Below are positions 28,368 to 45,884 of a stretch of DNA of 64,000 bases, piece after piece. The notes beneath the pieces are model-generated. The model was not told the origin of the DNA and did not search any database. It saw nothing but the letters and a program-made list of their open reading frames with translations. A program made the position numbers and the translations under genes. Origin of the DNA: Pseudorhodoferax soli (GTDB taxonomy: Bacteria; Pseudomonadota; Gammaproteobacteria; Burkholderiales; Burkholderiaceae_C). The stretch is from positions 240,115-304,114 of the forward strand of contig NZ_QPJK01000003.1 of assembly GCF_003337555.1 (NCBI RefSeq), given 5' to 3'. Position 1 is the stretch's first letter, and each line of letters starts with the position of its first letter.

Positions 28368-28787
28368 TCAGCGGCGGGTACGCCGTTCCCCGTACTCGAA
28401 GATGCCCATGCCGGCCAGCATGGCCAGCACGAACACGGCCGCCTTGGCCTCGCCCATGCCCAACGCGACGAGCGCCGGCCCCGGGCAGAAGCCGGCCAGG
28501 CCCCAGCCGATGCCGAACACGAGGCCGCCCAGCACCAGGCGCCGGTCGATGCCATGGCCTTGCGGCAGCTGCATCGGCAGGCCGAGCAGGCTGCGCGTGC
28601 GCCGCCTGGCCAAGGTGAAGGCGACCAGGCCAACGGCGATGGCCCCGGCCATCACGAACGCCAGCGAAGGGTCCCAGGCCCCCGCGAGGTCCAGGAACCC
28701 CAGCACCTTGGCCGGATCGGCCATGCCGGACACGAGCAGGCCCAGGCCGAAGACCAGGCCCGCGAGCAGCGCGGTGACGAGGGGCAT
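28368..28787 (-). CDS. YeeE/YedE-type membrane protein, C-terminal half (DUF6691-like)
   Basis: A 139-residue protein with four predicted membrane helices. It has LVSGMADPAKVLGFLDLAGAWDP near the start and GIGWGLAGFCPGPALVALG in the second half, the conserved signature of the second half of YeeE/YedE transporters. Such proteins import sulfur species such as thiosulfate, or act with sulfur-handling partners. Together with the preceding gene, 10 bases upstream, it forms a split two-component version of the single-chain transporter. It converges with msrA across 131 bases that contain only a 7-bp hairpin (28345-28364) without a U-tract. Confidence 0.88.
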   Translation of the reverse strand: MPLVTALLAGLVFGLGLLVSGMADPAKVLGFLDLAGAWDPSLAFVMAGAIAVGLVAFTLARRRTRSLLGLPMQLPQGHGIDRRLVLGGLVFGIGWGLAGFCPGPALVALGMGEAKAAVFVLAMLAGMGIFEYGERRTRR

Positions 28788-28797
28788 GGCGGGTGCC

Positions 28798-29232
28798 TCA
28801 GCCGTTCACCACGTGGCGCACCACGTAGACGGTGGCGAAGCCCGCGCCCATGAAAGCCAGCGTGGCGACCAGCGAGCGCAACGACAGACGCGACAGGCCG
28901 CACACGCCGTGACCGCTGGTGCAGCCCGCGCCGTAGCGCGTGCCCAGGCCGACCAGCAAGCCGGCTGCCACGAGCGTGGCCCAGCCGGCATCGATCTGCG
29001 GCCGGGGCAGGGCGGCGGCGAGGGCGTAGACCATGGGCGCGGCAAGCAGCCCGGCCAAGAAGGCCAGCCGCCAGCCCACACCCTCTGCGGACGGGCGCAG
29101 CAGTCCGCCCAGAACGCCGCTGATGCCAGCGATGCGGCCGTTGCAGAGCACCAGGATCGCGGCCGCCAGGCCGATCAGGGCGCCGCCGGCCAGCGCGGCG
29201 TAAGGGGTGAACGTGTTCCAGGCGATGGTCAA
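28798..29232 (-). CDS. YeeE/YedE-type membrane protein, N-terminal half
   Basis: A 144-residue protein with four predicted membrane helices. It carries FTPYAALAGGALIGLAAA and the diagnostic GAGCTSGHGVCGLSRLSLRS motif, whose cysteine is essential in YeeE transporters. The TTG at 29232 is chosen as start because a GAGGAG ribosome site precedes it at good spacing and the protein then begins at the usual TIAWNTF position; an ATG at 29340 would add 36 atypical residues. It is the first gene of the split transporter pair. Confidence 0.84.
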   Translation of the reverse strand: MTIAWNTFTPYAALAGGALIGLAAAILVLCNGRIAGISGVLGGLLRPSAEGVGWRLAFLAGLLAAPMVYALAAALPRPQIDAGWATLVAAGLLVGLGTRYGAGCTSGHGVCGLSRLSLRSLVATLAFMGAGFATVYVVRHVVNG

Positions 29233-29322
29233 AGGGCGCTCCTCGGGCAGCAAGACGATTGCCCACTGTAGAAGATCGGCCGGCCCGACGGGCAGGGACG
29301 CGCGGCTGCATGTGCCGCCGAG

Positions 29323-29349
29323 GAAAAACGGCCACCGCAAGGTGGCCGT
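29323..29349 (-). terminator. Intrinsic terminator downstream of actP
   Basis: Read on the minus strand, a perfect 9-bp GC-rich stem (ACGGCCACC / GGTGGCCGT, 29328-29349) closed by a 4-base loop (TTGC) is followed by TTTTT and CC. It sits 25 bases after the actP stop. This is a textbook rho-independent terminator ending the histidine kinase - regulator - DUF485 - actP transcript. Confidence 0.88.
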
Positions 29350-29373
29350 CGAGGCGCAAGTCCTTGGAAATGC

Positions 29374-31101
29374 TCAGTGCGCCGAAGCCGTCGAAGCCCC
29401 CAGGCCGGTCTCCGAGCGCACCTGCTGCGCCGCGAACAGCGGACGTTCCTTCTGGGCCTGGCGGCTCTTGTCGGTGACCGAGAACAGCCAGATGCCGACG
29501 AAGCCGATGGTCATCGAGAACAGCGCCGGCGATGCATAGGGAAAGGGGGCCGAGCCGGCCGGGTGGCCCAGCGTGGCCTCCCAGACCGAGGGCGACAGGA
29601 TCGTCAGGCCAACCGAGGAGATCAGCCCCAGGAAGCCGCCGACCACTGCGCCGCGCGTCGTGCAGTCCTTCCACATGATCGACAGGAACAGCACCGGGAA
29701 ATTCGCCGAGGCCGCCACCGCGAAGGCCAGCGAGACCATGAAGGCGATGTTCTGCTTCTCGAACGCGATGCCCAGCACCACGGCCACCACGCCGAGCGCG
29801 AGCGTGGTGATGCGCGAGACGCGCAGCTCGGACGCGCTGTCGGCCTTGCCGTGCTTGACCAGCGTGGCATAGATGTCGTGCGAGACCGCCGATGCGCCCG
29901 ACAGCGTGAGCCCGGCCACCACCGCGAGGATGGTGGCGAAGGCCACGGCCGAGATGAAGCCGTAGAACACGTTGCCGCCGATGGCCTTGGCCACCAGCAC
30001 GGCCGCCATGTTGGACGCGCCGGCACCACCGTGGATGACGCCCGTCACGGTGTCGGCGAACTCCGGATTGGTCAGCACCAGTGTGATCGCGCCGAAGCCG
30101 ATGATGAAGATCAGCAGGTAGAAGTAGCCGATCCAGACCGTGGCCCAGCCCACCGACTTGCGTGCTTCCTTGGCGTCGGGCACGGTGAAGAAGCGCATCA
30201 GGATGTGCGGCAGGCCGGCGGTGCCGAACATCAGCGCCATGCCGAACGAGATCGCCGAGATCGGGTCTTTCACGAAGCCGCCCGGCCCCATGATGGACAG
30301 CCCGATGGACGCGGCCTCCTGCGGCGTCTTGCCGGTGTTGGATGCGATCTGCGTGCGCACCTCGACCGACCGGGCGAACAGCGCCTCGAACGAGAAGCCG
30401 AACTGCGCCAGCACCATGATGGCCATGAAGGTCACGCCCGACAGGAGCAGGCAGGCCTTGATGATCTGCACCCAGGTGGTGGCCGTCATGCCGCCGAACA
30501 GCACGTAGACCATCATGAGCACGCCCACGATGACCACCGCCATCCAGTAGTCCAGGCCGAACAGCAGCTTGATGAGCTGGCCCGCGCCGACCATCTGGGC
30601 GATCAGGTAGAAGGCCACGACGACCAGCGTGCCGGAGGCCGCGAACGCGCGGATCGGGCCCGGTTTGAAGCGGTAGCCGGCCACATCGGCAAAGGTGAAC
30701 TTGCCCAGGTTGCGCAGCCGCTCGGCCATCAGGAAGGTCAGGATGGGCCAGCCCACGAGGAAGCCGATCGCGTAGATCAGGCCGTCGTAGCCGGTGGCCA
30801 TGACGGCCGCCGAGATGCCCAGGAAGGAGGCGGCCGACATGTAGTCACCCGCGATCGCCAGCCCGTTCTGAAAGCCCGTGATGCCGCCGCCCGCGGTGTA
30901 GAAGTCGGAGGCCGACTTGGTGCGGCCTGCGGCCCACTTGGTGATGTAGAGCGTTCCCAGCACGAAGACCGAGAACATGCCGATCGCGATCCAGTTGGTG
31001 GGCTGCTTGGCGGCCTGGCCGATGTCGCCGCCGGCCGCGTGTGCAAGGGCGGCGCAGGCAGCGAGCGCCAGCGCGAAGAAGGTGTTGCGGCGCGCGTTCA
31101 T
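29374..31101 (-). CDS. actP: Cation/acetate symporter ActP
   Basis: A 575-residue sodium:solute symporter that takes up acetate and related short carboxylates. The N-terminus ([22 protein letters not shown]) looks like a signal/first hydrophobic segment, as in E. coli ActP. Next come [35 protein letters not shown], the unwound-helix region typical of the family, and about 13 helices ending at a charged C-terminus. It overlaps the DUF485 gene by 4 bases (ATGA) and, with acs on the other side of the regulator genes, makes an acetate assimilation locus. Confidence 0.97.
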   Translation of the reverse strand: MNARRNTFFALALAACAALAHAAGGDIGQAAKQPTNWIAIGMFSVFVLGTLYITKWAAGRTKSASDFYTAGGGITGFQNGLAIAGDYMSAASFLGISAAVMATGYDGLIYAIGFLVGWPILTFLMAERLRNLGKFTFADVAGYRFKPGPIRAFAASGTLVVVAFYLIAQMVGAGQLIKLLFGLDYWMAVVIVGVLMMVYVLFGGMTATTWVQIIKACLLLSGVTFMAIMVLAQFGFSFEALFARSVEVRTQIASNTGKTPQEAASIGLSIMGPGGFVKDPISAISFGMALMFGTAGLPHILMRFFTVPDAKEARKSVGWATVWIGYFYLLIFIIGFGAITLVLTNPEFADTVTGVIHGGAGASNMAAVLVAKAIGGNVFYGFISAVAFATILAVVAGLTLSGASAVSHDIYATLVKHGKADSASELRVSRITTLALGVVAVVLGIAFEKQNIAFMVSLAFAVAASANFPVLFLSIMWKDCTTRGAVVGGFLGLISSVGLTILSPSVWEATLGHPAGSAPFPYASPALFSMTIGFVGIWLFSVTDKSRQAQKERPLFAAQQVRSETGLGASTASAH

Positions 31102-31415
31102 GGTGTGGCGTCCTTCAGGATCTGGGCGGTCTCTCGGTCGTACTCGCCGTTGGCGCGGCGGATGTAGAGCAGCGTGATGAGGATGGTGAACACGATGACG
31201 CCGAGGCCGATCGGGATGCCGATGCTCGTGACGCCGCTGCCGATGGCCTGGGCCAGAAAGGGCTTGTCGAAGGCGATGAGTCCGATGTAGCCGTAGTAGA
31301 CGACCAGCATCAAAACCGTCAGCGTCCAGCCGAAACGGCTGCGTTTGCGCCGCAGCGCCTGGTATCGGGGGTGGGACTGGATGCGTTGCACCACGTCCGC
31401 CATGTCCTTGGCCAT
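31098..31415 (-). CDS. DUF485 inner-membrane protein (YjcH-like)
   Basis: A 105-residue protein with two membrane helices (about 30-50 and 65-90) and the DUF485 hallmarks [30 protein letters not shown] and [18 protein letters not shown]. It is almost always encoded just before actP and probably assists the symporter, but its action is unproven. The ATG at 31415 has GGAG upstream; the frame stays open further but that part is not family-like. Confidence 0.93.
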   Translation of the reverse strand: MAKDMADVVQRIQSHPRYQALRRKRSRFGWTLTVLMLVVYYGYIGLIAFDKPFLAQAIGSGVTSIGIPIGLGVIVFTILITLLYIRRANGEYDRETAQILKDATP

Positions 31416-31515
31416 GCTTGTCTCCAGGTAGTGTTCCTGGTGCGCATCTTCTGCCTGGCATGCCGGCTTGCGGTGGCGGCGCAACCATTCGTCATATGGG
31501 GCCGCGAGATCGCGC

Positions 31516-32258
<743 letters not shown>

Positions 32259-32262
<4 letters not shown>

Positions 32263-34235
32263 GTTTTTCCCTGTTCGATGGCGGCGGCCAGTTGCTCTGT
32301 GGTGAACGGCTTGCGCAGCAAAGGGCTGCCCGCATCGCGCGGCCAGTCGTCGGGCACGTTGCCGGTCATGATGACCACCGCCTTCGCGCAGCGGCTGTCG
32401 CGCGCAGCCCGGGCGAGCTGCACGCCGTCCAGCGGGCCGGCCATCACGAGATCGGTCAGCACCAGCGCGATGTCGGGCGTGGCGGCCAGGAGCTTGCGGG
32501 CTTCCGCCAGGTGCTCGGCCTCCAGCACCACATAGCCGAGTTCGAGCAGGTTGCGCCGCACCACGCGGCGCACCTGGGCATCGTCGTCCACGAGCAGGGC
32601 CAGGCCGCGCTGGCGCGGCGCGGCGCGCGCGGCGGGCCGCTCCTGGCGCGGCGCCTCGGCCGGGGCCTGCGCCGCCGGCAGCCAGACCGACACCGTCGTG
32701 CCTTCCCCGGGTGCGCTGCGCGCGTCCACGGCGCCACCGGACTGCTTGATGAAGCCATAGACCACGGCCATGCCCAGGCCCGTGCCGCGGCCGCCGCGCT
32801 TGGTCGTGAAGAAGGGCTCGAACAGATGGGCCAGCGTGTGGGCGTCCATGCCGATGCCGTTGTCCTGCACGTCGATGCGGATCGCGTCGCCGGGAGAGAG
32901 TTGCAGGGGTGCGGCGGCGGCGGCATCGATGCGCGTGGCGCAGGCACGCAGGCGGATGCGCGCTTGCGGGCCCAGGGACTCGCAGGCGTCGCGCGCGTTG
33001 AGCACCATGTTGATGAGGGCTTGCTCGAGCAGCGTGGGGTCGATCCAGGTCCACAGCGGTTCGCTGCCGGTGTCGATCTCCAGTTGCAAGGCCTCGGGCA
33101 GCACGCGCCGCACGAGGCCGGCCACGGTGGCGAGCAGGGCGCCCACGCTGACCGAATGCGCCTCCAGCGGCTGGCGCCGTGCGAAGCTCATGAGGCCCTT
33201 GACCAGATCGGCACCGCGGCGTGCGGCGCCCAGCGCCGGCAGCACGTACTCCTGTGTGGCGGCGTCCTCGGGCTGGCTGCGCGCCAGCGCGTCGAGGTTG
33301 CCGATGACCACGGTCAGGATGTTGTTGAAGTCGTGCGCGAGACCGCCCGTCAGGTGGGTCAGCGACTCCAGCTTGTGCGCGCGCGCCAGCAGCACCTGGG
33401 CGCGCCGCTCCTCGGTGATGTCGAAGGTCAGCTCGAAGCAGCCGCTCACGCTGCCGTCGCGTGCGCGCTCGGGTACCAGCGAGGTGCGCACGATGCGGCG
33501 TTCGCCGTGGGCGGTCTGCAGTTCGTACTCGAAGCTCTGGGCCTGGCCGCGCAGCGCGCGGAGCACGCGTGGCCGCACACCCGCATAGACCGCATCGCCG
33601 AGGAAGGCGCGGGCGCTGGCCCGGTCCGGCGCGCTGGTGTCCACGCGGAACCAGTCGTGGTAGGCGCGGTTCAGGTAGCGGTAGGTGCGCCCGGCATCGA
33701 AGAAGCCCACGGCCGCGGGGATGGAGTCCATCACCAGGCGCATGCGGTGTTCGCTGCGCTGCAACTCGGCCGTGCGTTCGGCGACGCGGGCCTCCAGTTG
33801 CTCGGTGTGGGCGCGGATGGTGGCTTCGGCATGCCGCTCGGCCGTCACATCGGAGTACAGCGTGACGAAGCCATGGCCGGGCACCGGCTCGCCACGGATG
33901 CGCAGCACCTGGCCGCCCGGCCGCGTGCGCTCGATCTCGTGCGCGCGAAAGGCCCGCGCCGCCGCCACGCGTTCGGCCACGAGGGCGGCCGCGTTGCCCG
34001 GGCCGTAGTCGCCGCGCTGGGCGTTGTAGGCGATGAAGCTCTCGAACGGCGCGCCCACATAGCCCATGGCCTCGGGAAAGTCGAGCAGCTTCAGGTAGGC
34101 ACGGTTCCAGGCCACGAGCCTGAGGTCGCGGTCGAAGATGGACAGACCGCGGTCCAGCAGGTCCAGGCCGGCCTGCAGCGTCAGGTAGCGCGCGAGCGGC
34201 GCGCTGGCGTCGGAGGACGGTTCGTGGGTGGGCAT
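32259..34235 (-). CDS. Cytosolic PAS-PAS hybrid sensor histidine kinase
   Basis: A 658-residue kinase with no membrane helix. Order: PAS (about 15-130, [22 protein letters not shown]), a short coiled coil, second PAS (about 165-285, [20 protein letters not shown]), HisKA with phospho-acceptor His301 in [11 protein letters not shown], HATPase (about 400-520, [28 protein letters not shown]) and a C-terminal receiver (about 540-655, [20 protein letters not shown]). Phosphate could pass to its own receiver or to the adjacent OmpR-type regulator. It is divergent from acs. The signal is unknown; intracellular placement suggests a metabolite or redox cue. Confidence 0.93.
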
Positions 34236-34405
34236 GGCGTCCGGGCGAGCGTAACGCTTGCAACGGTCCTGGGGCACGGTGCAAACATTTGTTAAGTTTG
34301 GGCCACGGTCGTGCAACGTTCCTGGTGGATGCTGGCGGCCAAGGCGGCGGGCGATGTGATGCAATCGCCCGTCCCAACCATCCGCATCGTGCCCGAGGAG
34401 ACGAG
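34236..34405. promoter_or_regulatory. Divergent control region of acs and the sensor kinase operon
   Basis: This 170-base region separates acs from the kinase-regulator-actP operon and must contain both promoters. It holds the only AT-rich patch of the area, including CAAAC at 34282-34286 and its inverted copy GTTTG at 34296-34300, 9 bases apart. The related strings GGTGCAAAC and CGTGCAACG lie about 30 bases apart. Any of these could be a regulator site, but the evidence is only symmetry and position. Confidence 0.35.
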
Positions 34406-36370
<1,965 letters not shown>

Positions 36371-36513
36371 TTCGACGCGGTCAGGCCAAAGGCCTTGCGC
36401 AGGCCCCCCCGAATCCGGTAAAACCCGCAGCTTTGCTGCTACTGCGTTGTGCCCCCTGTGGCGCGAACGCAGGCCTTGCGGGAAACGCGCAACCCATGCG
36501 CACGGGGGATTCG

Positions 36514-37002
36514 ATGTCTGAATTGGTCATGGTCCTGGGCGGTGCCGCTGCGGTGTTCCTGTTGTGGAGCCTGGTACGGCCGCGCGTCGATCCGGCCGGC
36601 GATCTGTACGCGCTGGCTGTTTCCGACTTTGGCGCTGCGGCGGGCAATGGAATCCAGGCGGCAGACCTGCACCACTGGCAGGCCCTGGGCCGTTTCGATT
36701 TCGCCATCACCGACACAGAGCGGCACCAGGCCGTGTTGCATGCGGCGCTGGCCGAACTCGGCCCGCTGTGCATGGCGACGCTGCATGCGCCGGTGGAGGT
36801 GGGCGGGCGGGTGGAGGTGCGTGTCGGCAACCACCGCGTGGGCTTTCTGTTCGATGGCGATGCTTCGCGCTTCCAGCGGCGCCTGGCCTACGAGAGCCGG
36901 GCGGGCCAGACCAGCCAGTGTGGCGCCCGCATCGTGACGGCCGTCGAAGGCAGCCGCAAGACGGTGTCGATCCTGCTGGACCTCAAGCCGTTCCGGCATT
37001 GA
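36514..37002 (+). CDS. Uncharacterised membrane-anchored protein
   Basis: A 162-residue protein I do not recognise. A single hydrophobic segment (about 3-20, ELVMVLGGAAAVFLLWSLV) would anchor it, followed by a soluble domain. The later half has the pattern EVRVGNHRVGFLFDGDASRFQRRL, a cysteine in QCGARIVTAVEG and a final strand KTVSILLDLKPF, which suggests a small beta-rich fold. The ATG at 36514 has a GGGGGA stretch upstream; an ATG at 36496 is an alternative. The preceding 143 bases after acs contain a short hairpin AGGCC-AAA-GGCCT (36382-36394) without a U-run. Confidence 0.72.
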   Translation: MSELVMVLGGAAAVFLLWSLVRPRVDPAGDLYALAVSDFGAAAGNGIQAADLHHWQALGRFDFAITDTERHQAVLHAALAELGPLCMATLHAPVEVGGRVEVRVGNHRVGFLFDGDASRFQRRLAYESRAGQTSQCGARIVTAVEGSRKTVSILLDLKPFRH

Positions 37003-37014
37003 GGCGCTCGGCGC

Positions 37015-37542
37015 TCAGGCGCGGCCTGGGAGCAGCAGCCGTTTGCGTGGCGCCGGTTCGGGCAGCACGAGTTGCGCCTCTCGCGCCACGCGCACGCAGT
37101 CCTTGAGGTGTTCCTCGCCGAGGAAGCGGATGGCGCTGTAGCCGACCAGTGCCGAGATCGCCTGGCCTGCGAAAGGCACGTACTTGGCGGCCTGCTTGGT
37201 CGTGAGGCGCATGCCCACGGCGGCGGCGGCCTTGAGCACGAGATCGCGCGTGATGAACTTGCCGATGAGTACGGAGCCGACCATGTTGACGGCCTTTTGC
37301 ACCTGGTCGCGCTGTTGCGGCTCCAGGCGTCCGATCTGCTCGGCCGTGAGGCCGAACTCCGCGCTGACGGCCGGGATCAGGCGCGACAGCACGGCGGCGT
37401 CGACGGCCCAGTCGAGCCCTGGCACGGGCATGGCGCTGGCTGCCGCAGCGACCATGGCCTTGCCGTGCAGCATGCGCCGGCCGCGCCGGACCGCCGCGAC
37501 GAGGCGCTCATCGCCCTGGGCCAGTTCGAGCGCCGTGGCCAT
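37015..37542 (-). CDS. Uncharacterised protein (DUF697/YcjF-like)
   Basis: A 175-residue protein with alternating amphipathic and hydrophobic helices, for example KAMVAAAASAMPVPGLDWAVD, a KFITRDLVLKAAAAVGM stretch and KYVPFAGQAISALVGYSAIRFLGEEH. This pattern of Ala/Gly-rich helices with VPG and PFAG turns resembles the DUF697 family of small membrane-associated proteins, but the match is weak and the function unknown. It starts 5 bases after the GlsB-type gene, so the two are likely one transcript. Confidence 0.72.
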   Translation of the reverse strand: MATALELAQGDERLVAAVRRGRRMLHGKAMVAAAASAMPVPGLDWAVDAAVLSRLIPAVSAEFGLTAEQIGRLEPQQRDQVQKAVNMVGSVLIGKFITRDLVLKAAAAVGMRLTTKQAAKYVPFAGQAISALVGYSAIRFLGEEHLKDCVRVAREAQLVLPEPAPRKRLLLPGRA

Positions 37543-37547
37543 GGCGT

Positions 37548-37796
37548 CTACTTGCTCTTGACCATCCCGTAGACGAGCAGCAGCACGACGGCGCCCACGA
37601 TGGAGGCGATCCAGCCGGCCGGGTCACCGGGGGCATACCAGCCCATCTTCTGGCCAGCCCAGCCCGCCAGCAGCGAGCCGGCGATGCCGAGGATGGAGGT
37701 CATGATGATGCCCAGCTTGTCGTCGCCGGGCTTGAGCGCGCGCGCCAGCAGACCCACGATGAAGCCGACGATGATGGTGCCGATCAAAGAGAACAT
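37548..37796 (-). CDS. GlsB/YeaQ/YmgE family stress-response membrane protein
   Basis: An 82-residue protein with three predicted membrane helices and the family pattern IGTIIVGFIVGLLARALKPGDDKLGIIMTSILGIAGSLLAGWAG, ending VVLLLVYGMVKSK. Relatives are induced by envelope or acid stress, but their mechanism is unknown. The ATG at 37796 matches family starts, although no good ribosome site precedes it; a TTG at 37829 is the alternative. It lies 60 bases after yheS and 5 bases before the next gene on the same strand. Confidence 0.9.
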   Translation of the reverse strand: MFSLIGTIIVGFIVGLLARALKPGDDKLGIIMTSILGIAGSLLAGWAGQKMGWYAPGDPAGWIASIVGAVVLLLVYGMVKSK

Positions 37797-37856
37797 GGTG
37801 TATGCAAGGAGAGTGGAAGGCCCGGGCAATGTACATGAAGCCCGAACCCCGGCTTG

Positions 37857-39821
<1,965 letters not shown>

Positions 39822-39857
39822 GGCGATGAGATCACCACGCTGCGGTGACCGAAAGAA

Positions 39858-43028
<3,171 letters not shown>

Positions 43029-43051
43029 GGTCGGGCCTCCGGGTGGTGCGC

Positions 43052-43885
43052 TCAATCGCGCAGCAGATCGTTCAGGCTGGTCTTGGCGCGAGTCTGCGCG
43101 TCCACGGTCTTGACGATGACGGCGGCGTAGGTCGAGTAGTCGGTGCCGTTGGCGGTCTTCTTGTGCAGGGCACCGCTGATCACCACGCTGCCGGCCGGCA
43201 CGCGGCCGAAGATGATCTCGCCCGTGTCGCGCTTGAAGATCGGGGTGCTCTGGCCGATGTACACGCCCATGCCCAGCACCGAGTTCTCTTCGACGATCAC
43301 GCCTTCGACGACTTCCGAGCGTGCGCCGATGAAGCAGTTGTCCTCGATGATGGTCGGGTTGGCCTGCAGCGGCTCCAGCACGCCGCCCAGGCCCACGCCG
43401 CCGGACAGGTGCACGTTCTTGCCGACCTGGGCGCAGCTGCCCACGGTGGCCCAGGTGTCGACCATGCTGCCTTCGTCCACGTAGGCGCCGATGTTCACGT
43501 AGCTGGGCATCAGGATCGCGCCCTTGGCGACGAAGCTGCCGCGGCGCGCCACGGCCGGCGGCACCACGCGCACGCCGGTGGCCTTCATCTCCTCGGCCGA
43601 CAGGTGCGAGAACTTCGTCTGCACCTTGTCGTAGAAGCCCAGCGCGCCGGCTTGCATGACCTCGTTGTCCTTCAGGCGGAAGGACAGCAGCACGGCCTTC
43701 TTGATCCACTGGTGCACCGTCCACTGGCCCACACCTTCGCGCGTGGCCACGCGCAGCTTGCCGTTGTTCAGTTCGGCGATCACATGCTCGACAGCGTCCT
43801 GCACCTCCTTGGGGGCAGATTGGGGCGACAGGCTGGCCCGGTTCTCCCAGGCGTTGTCGATGGTGGTTTGAAGCTGTTGGCTCAT
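43052..43885 (-). CDS. dapD: Tetrahydrodipicolinate N-succinyltransferase
   Basis: A 277-residue left-handed beta-helix enzyme that succinylates tetrahydrodipicolinate. After an N-terminal helical domain come hexapeptide repeats, including [42 protein letters not shown] and [21 protein letters not shown]. The ATG at 43885 overlaps the dapC stop by 4 bases. Together dapC, dapD and dapE supply three steps of the succinylase branch. Confidence 0.97.
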   Translation of the reverse strand: MSQQLQTTIDNAWENRASLSPQSAPKEVQDAVEHVIAELNNGKLRVATREGVGQWTVHQWIKKAVLLSFRLKDNEVMQAGALGFYDKVQTKFSHLSAEEMKATGVRVVPPAVARRGSFVAKGAILMPSYVNIGAYVDEGSMVDTWATVGSCAQVGKNVHLSGGVGLGGVLEPLQANPTIIEDNCFIGARSEVVEGVIVEENSVLGMGVYIGQSTPIFKRDTGEIIFGRVPAGSVVISGALHKKTANGTDYSTYAAVIVKTVDAQTRAKTSLNDLLRD

Positions 43886-45105
43886 GCTGTTTGCGGTCTC
43901 GATTGGATGAATTGAACGATGCGCTGCGCGGCTTGCACGCATTCGGCGGTCTCGGCCACCAGGGCCATGCGCACGCGACCCTGGCCGGGATTGAAGCCAG
44001 CGGCCTCGCGGGCGAGATAGCTGCCGGGCAGGACCGTCACATTGTATTGAGCGAGCAGTTCGCGGGCGAAGCGCACATCGCTGCCCTCGGCCGCCTCGCC
44101 CGGGCGCAGCGGCACGCCGGCCCACAGGTAGAAGCTGGCGTCGGGCAGGCGCACGTCCATCACTTCGGCCAGGAGCGGCGTGACGGCGGCGAACTTCTCG
44201 CGGTACAGGGCGCGGTTGGCCTCGACATGGGCCTCATCGTTCCACGCGGCGATGGAGGCGGTTTGCACCACGGGGCTCATGGCGCTGCCGTGGTAGGTGC
44301 GGTACAGCAGGTACTGCTTGATCAAGGCGGCGTCGCCCGCGACGAAACCCGAGCGCATGCCCGGCACGTTGCTGCGCTTGGACAGGCTGGTGAACGCCAC
44401 GATGTTGCGCAGGTCGCTGCGGCCCAGCTGCGCTGCGGCCTCCAGGCCACCGAGCGGCGGGGTGTCGCCGAAGTAGATCTCGCTGTAGCACTCGTCCGAG
44501 GCGATCACGAAGCCGTGCAGGTCCGACAGCGCGAACAGCTTGCGCCATTCGTCCAGCGGCATCACGGCGCCCGTGGGGTTGCCGGGCGAGCAGACATAGA
44601 GCAGCTGGGTGCGGGCCCAGACGTCGGCCGGCACGCTGTCCCAGTCCACAGCGAAGTTGCGTCCCGGGTCGCTCGGTGCGTAATAGGGCTCGGCGCCGGC
44701 CAGCAGGGCCGCACCCTCGTATATCTGGTAGAACGGATTGGGGCAGACGACGGTGGCGCCGGGCCGCGTCGGATCGACGATGGTCTGCGCGAACGCGAAC
44801 AAGGCCTCGCGCGAGCCGTTGACGGGCAGCACCTGGGCGCTGTCCAGCGCCAGGCCGTAGCGGCGCTGCAGCCAGCCCGTGAACGCGGCGCGCAGTTCGG
44901 GCGTGCCGGCCGTGGGCGGGTAGCCGGCCAGGCCGTCGTGCAGCGCGCCGGCCAGCGCGTCCTGGATGAAGGGCGGGGTGGGGTGCTTGGGTTCGCCGAT
45001 GCCCAGGCTGATGGCGCGCAGGCCGGGCGCAGGCGTGACGCCGGCAAACAACTGGCGCAGCCGTTCGAACGGGTAGGGCTGCAGGCGGTCGAGCAGGGGA
45101 TTCAT
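43882..45105 (-). CDS. dapC: Succinyldiaminopimelate transaminase
   Basis: A 407-residue class I/II PLP-dependent aminotransferase making N-succinyl-LL-diaminopimelate. Signatures are [52 protein letters not shown] and the cofactor lysine in [17 protein letters not shown]. Context next to dapD strongly supports the substrate. It is the first gene of the operon dapC-dapD-pilU-dapE-prmB, and possibly on to yheS and the two small genes. The 97-base gap to the divergent regulator gene should hold the operon promoter. Confidence 0.96.
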   Translation of the reverse strand: MNPLLDRLQPYPFERLRQLFAGVTPAPGLRAISLGIGEPKHPTPPFIQDALAGALHDGLAGYPPTAGTPELRAAFTGWLQRRYGLALDSAQVLPVNGSREALFAFAQTIVDPTRPGATVVCPNPFYQIYEGAALLAGAEPYYAPSDPGRNFAVDWDSVPADVWARTQLLYVCSPGNPTGAVMPLDEWRKLFALSDLHGFVIASDECYSEIYFGDTPPLGGLEAAAQLGRSDLRNIVAFTSLSKRSNVPGMRSGFVAGDAALIKQYLLYRTYHGSAMSPVVQTASIAAWNDEAHVEANRALYREKFAAVTPLLAEVMDVRLPDASFYLWAGVPLRPGEAAEGSDVRFARELLAQYNVTVLPGSYLAREAAGFNPGQGRVRMALVAETAECVQAAQRIVQFIQSRPQTA

Positions 45106-45202
45106 GGGGCGCGATTATCGGGTGCGCCTGCGCGCCGGTGCGACCATGACCCCGGTCACCGGCCCGGCCACGCGGCGCTGGTCAGCGGCAGGGCTTGTTG
45201 GT

Positions 45203-45877
45203 ATGTTCCGCGCCATGTCTGCTTGCGTGACGGATCCCTTGGCCACCGCCGGCGTGCGGCGCCTGCTCGTGGTCGACGACCACGCGTTGGTGCGCATGGG
45301 CGTGCGCACGCTGGTCATGCAGCAGTTTGCCGACAGCTACGCCGTCGAGGAAGCCGGCACGCTGGAGCAGGCCCTGGCCCAGCTCGCGCAGGCACAGGGG
45401 CGCATCGCGCTAGTGCTGCTGGACCTGCAGCTGCCCGATGCCAAGGGCTTCGCCGGCCTGCGCATCCTGCGGCGCGACCATCCCGGCGTGCCCGTGGTGG
45501 TGCTCAGCGGCGCGCAGGACTTGCGCATCCGCGAGGAGGCGCTGCGCCTGGGCGCGCGCGCCTACATCGGCAAGTCGGCCGATGCGGGCGCGATGGACGC
45601 CTGGATCGAGGTACTGCGCCAGCATGCCGATGCACCGCCGCAGCTGCCGGCCCAGAGCGCACCGCCCGGCGCGGCTGCGCTGCGCACGGCCCATGGCCTG
45701 GGCCTGAGCCCGCGCCAGGTGCAGGTGCTCGAACTGGTGCTGGCCGGCATGGACAACCAGGCCATCGCCACCGAGACGGGGCTGACGCTGGGCACCGTCA
45801 AGAACTGCGTGTCTTCGGTCTTCCTGGGCTTCAATGTGCGCTCGCGCGCAGAACTGCTGGGTATGTTTCCCACCTGA
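45203..45877 (+). CDS. NarL/LuxR-family response regulator
   Basis: A 224-residue regulator with a receiver domain (about 17-135; phospho-acceptor Asp74 in VLLDLQLPDAKG, then VVLSGAQD and ARAYIGKSADA). A C-terminal LuxR-type helix-turn-helix follows (about 165-222, GLSPRQVQVLELVLAGMDNQAIATE and GTVKNCVSSVFLGFNVRSR). The start at 45203 has AGGG nine bases upstream; the ATG at 45215 is nearly as likely. It lies 7 bases before the hybrid kinase gene, so the two form one signalling unit. Target genes are unknown. Confidence 0.92.
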   Translation: MFRAMSACVTDPLATAGVRRLLVVDDHALVRMGVRTLVMQQFADSYAVEEAGTLEQALAQLAQAQGRIALVLLDLQLPDAKGFAGLRILRRDHPGVPVVVLSGAQDLRIREEALRLGARAYIGKSADAGAMDAWIEVLRQHADAPPQLPAQSAPPGAAALRTAHGLGLSPRQVQVLELVLAGMDNQAIATETGLTLGTVKNCVSSVFLGFNVRSRAELLGMFPT

Positions 45878-45884
45878 ACCCGCC

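Noticed and set aside
36382-36394. AGGCC-AAA-GGCCT hairpin after acs
   Set aside because: The stem is only 5 bp with a 3-base loop and no U-tract, which is common by chance in DNA of this composition.
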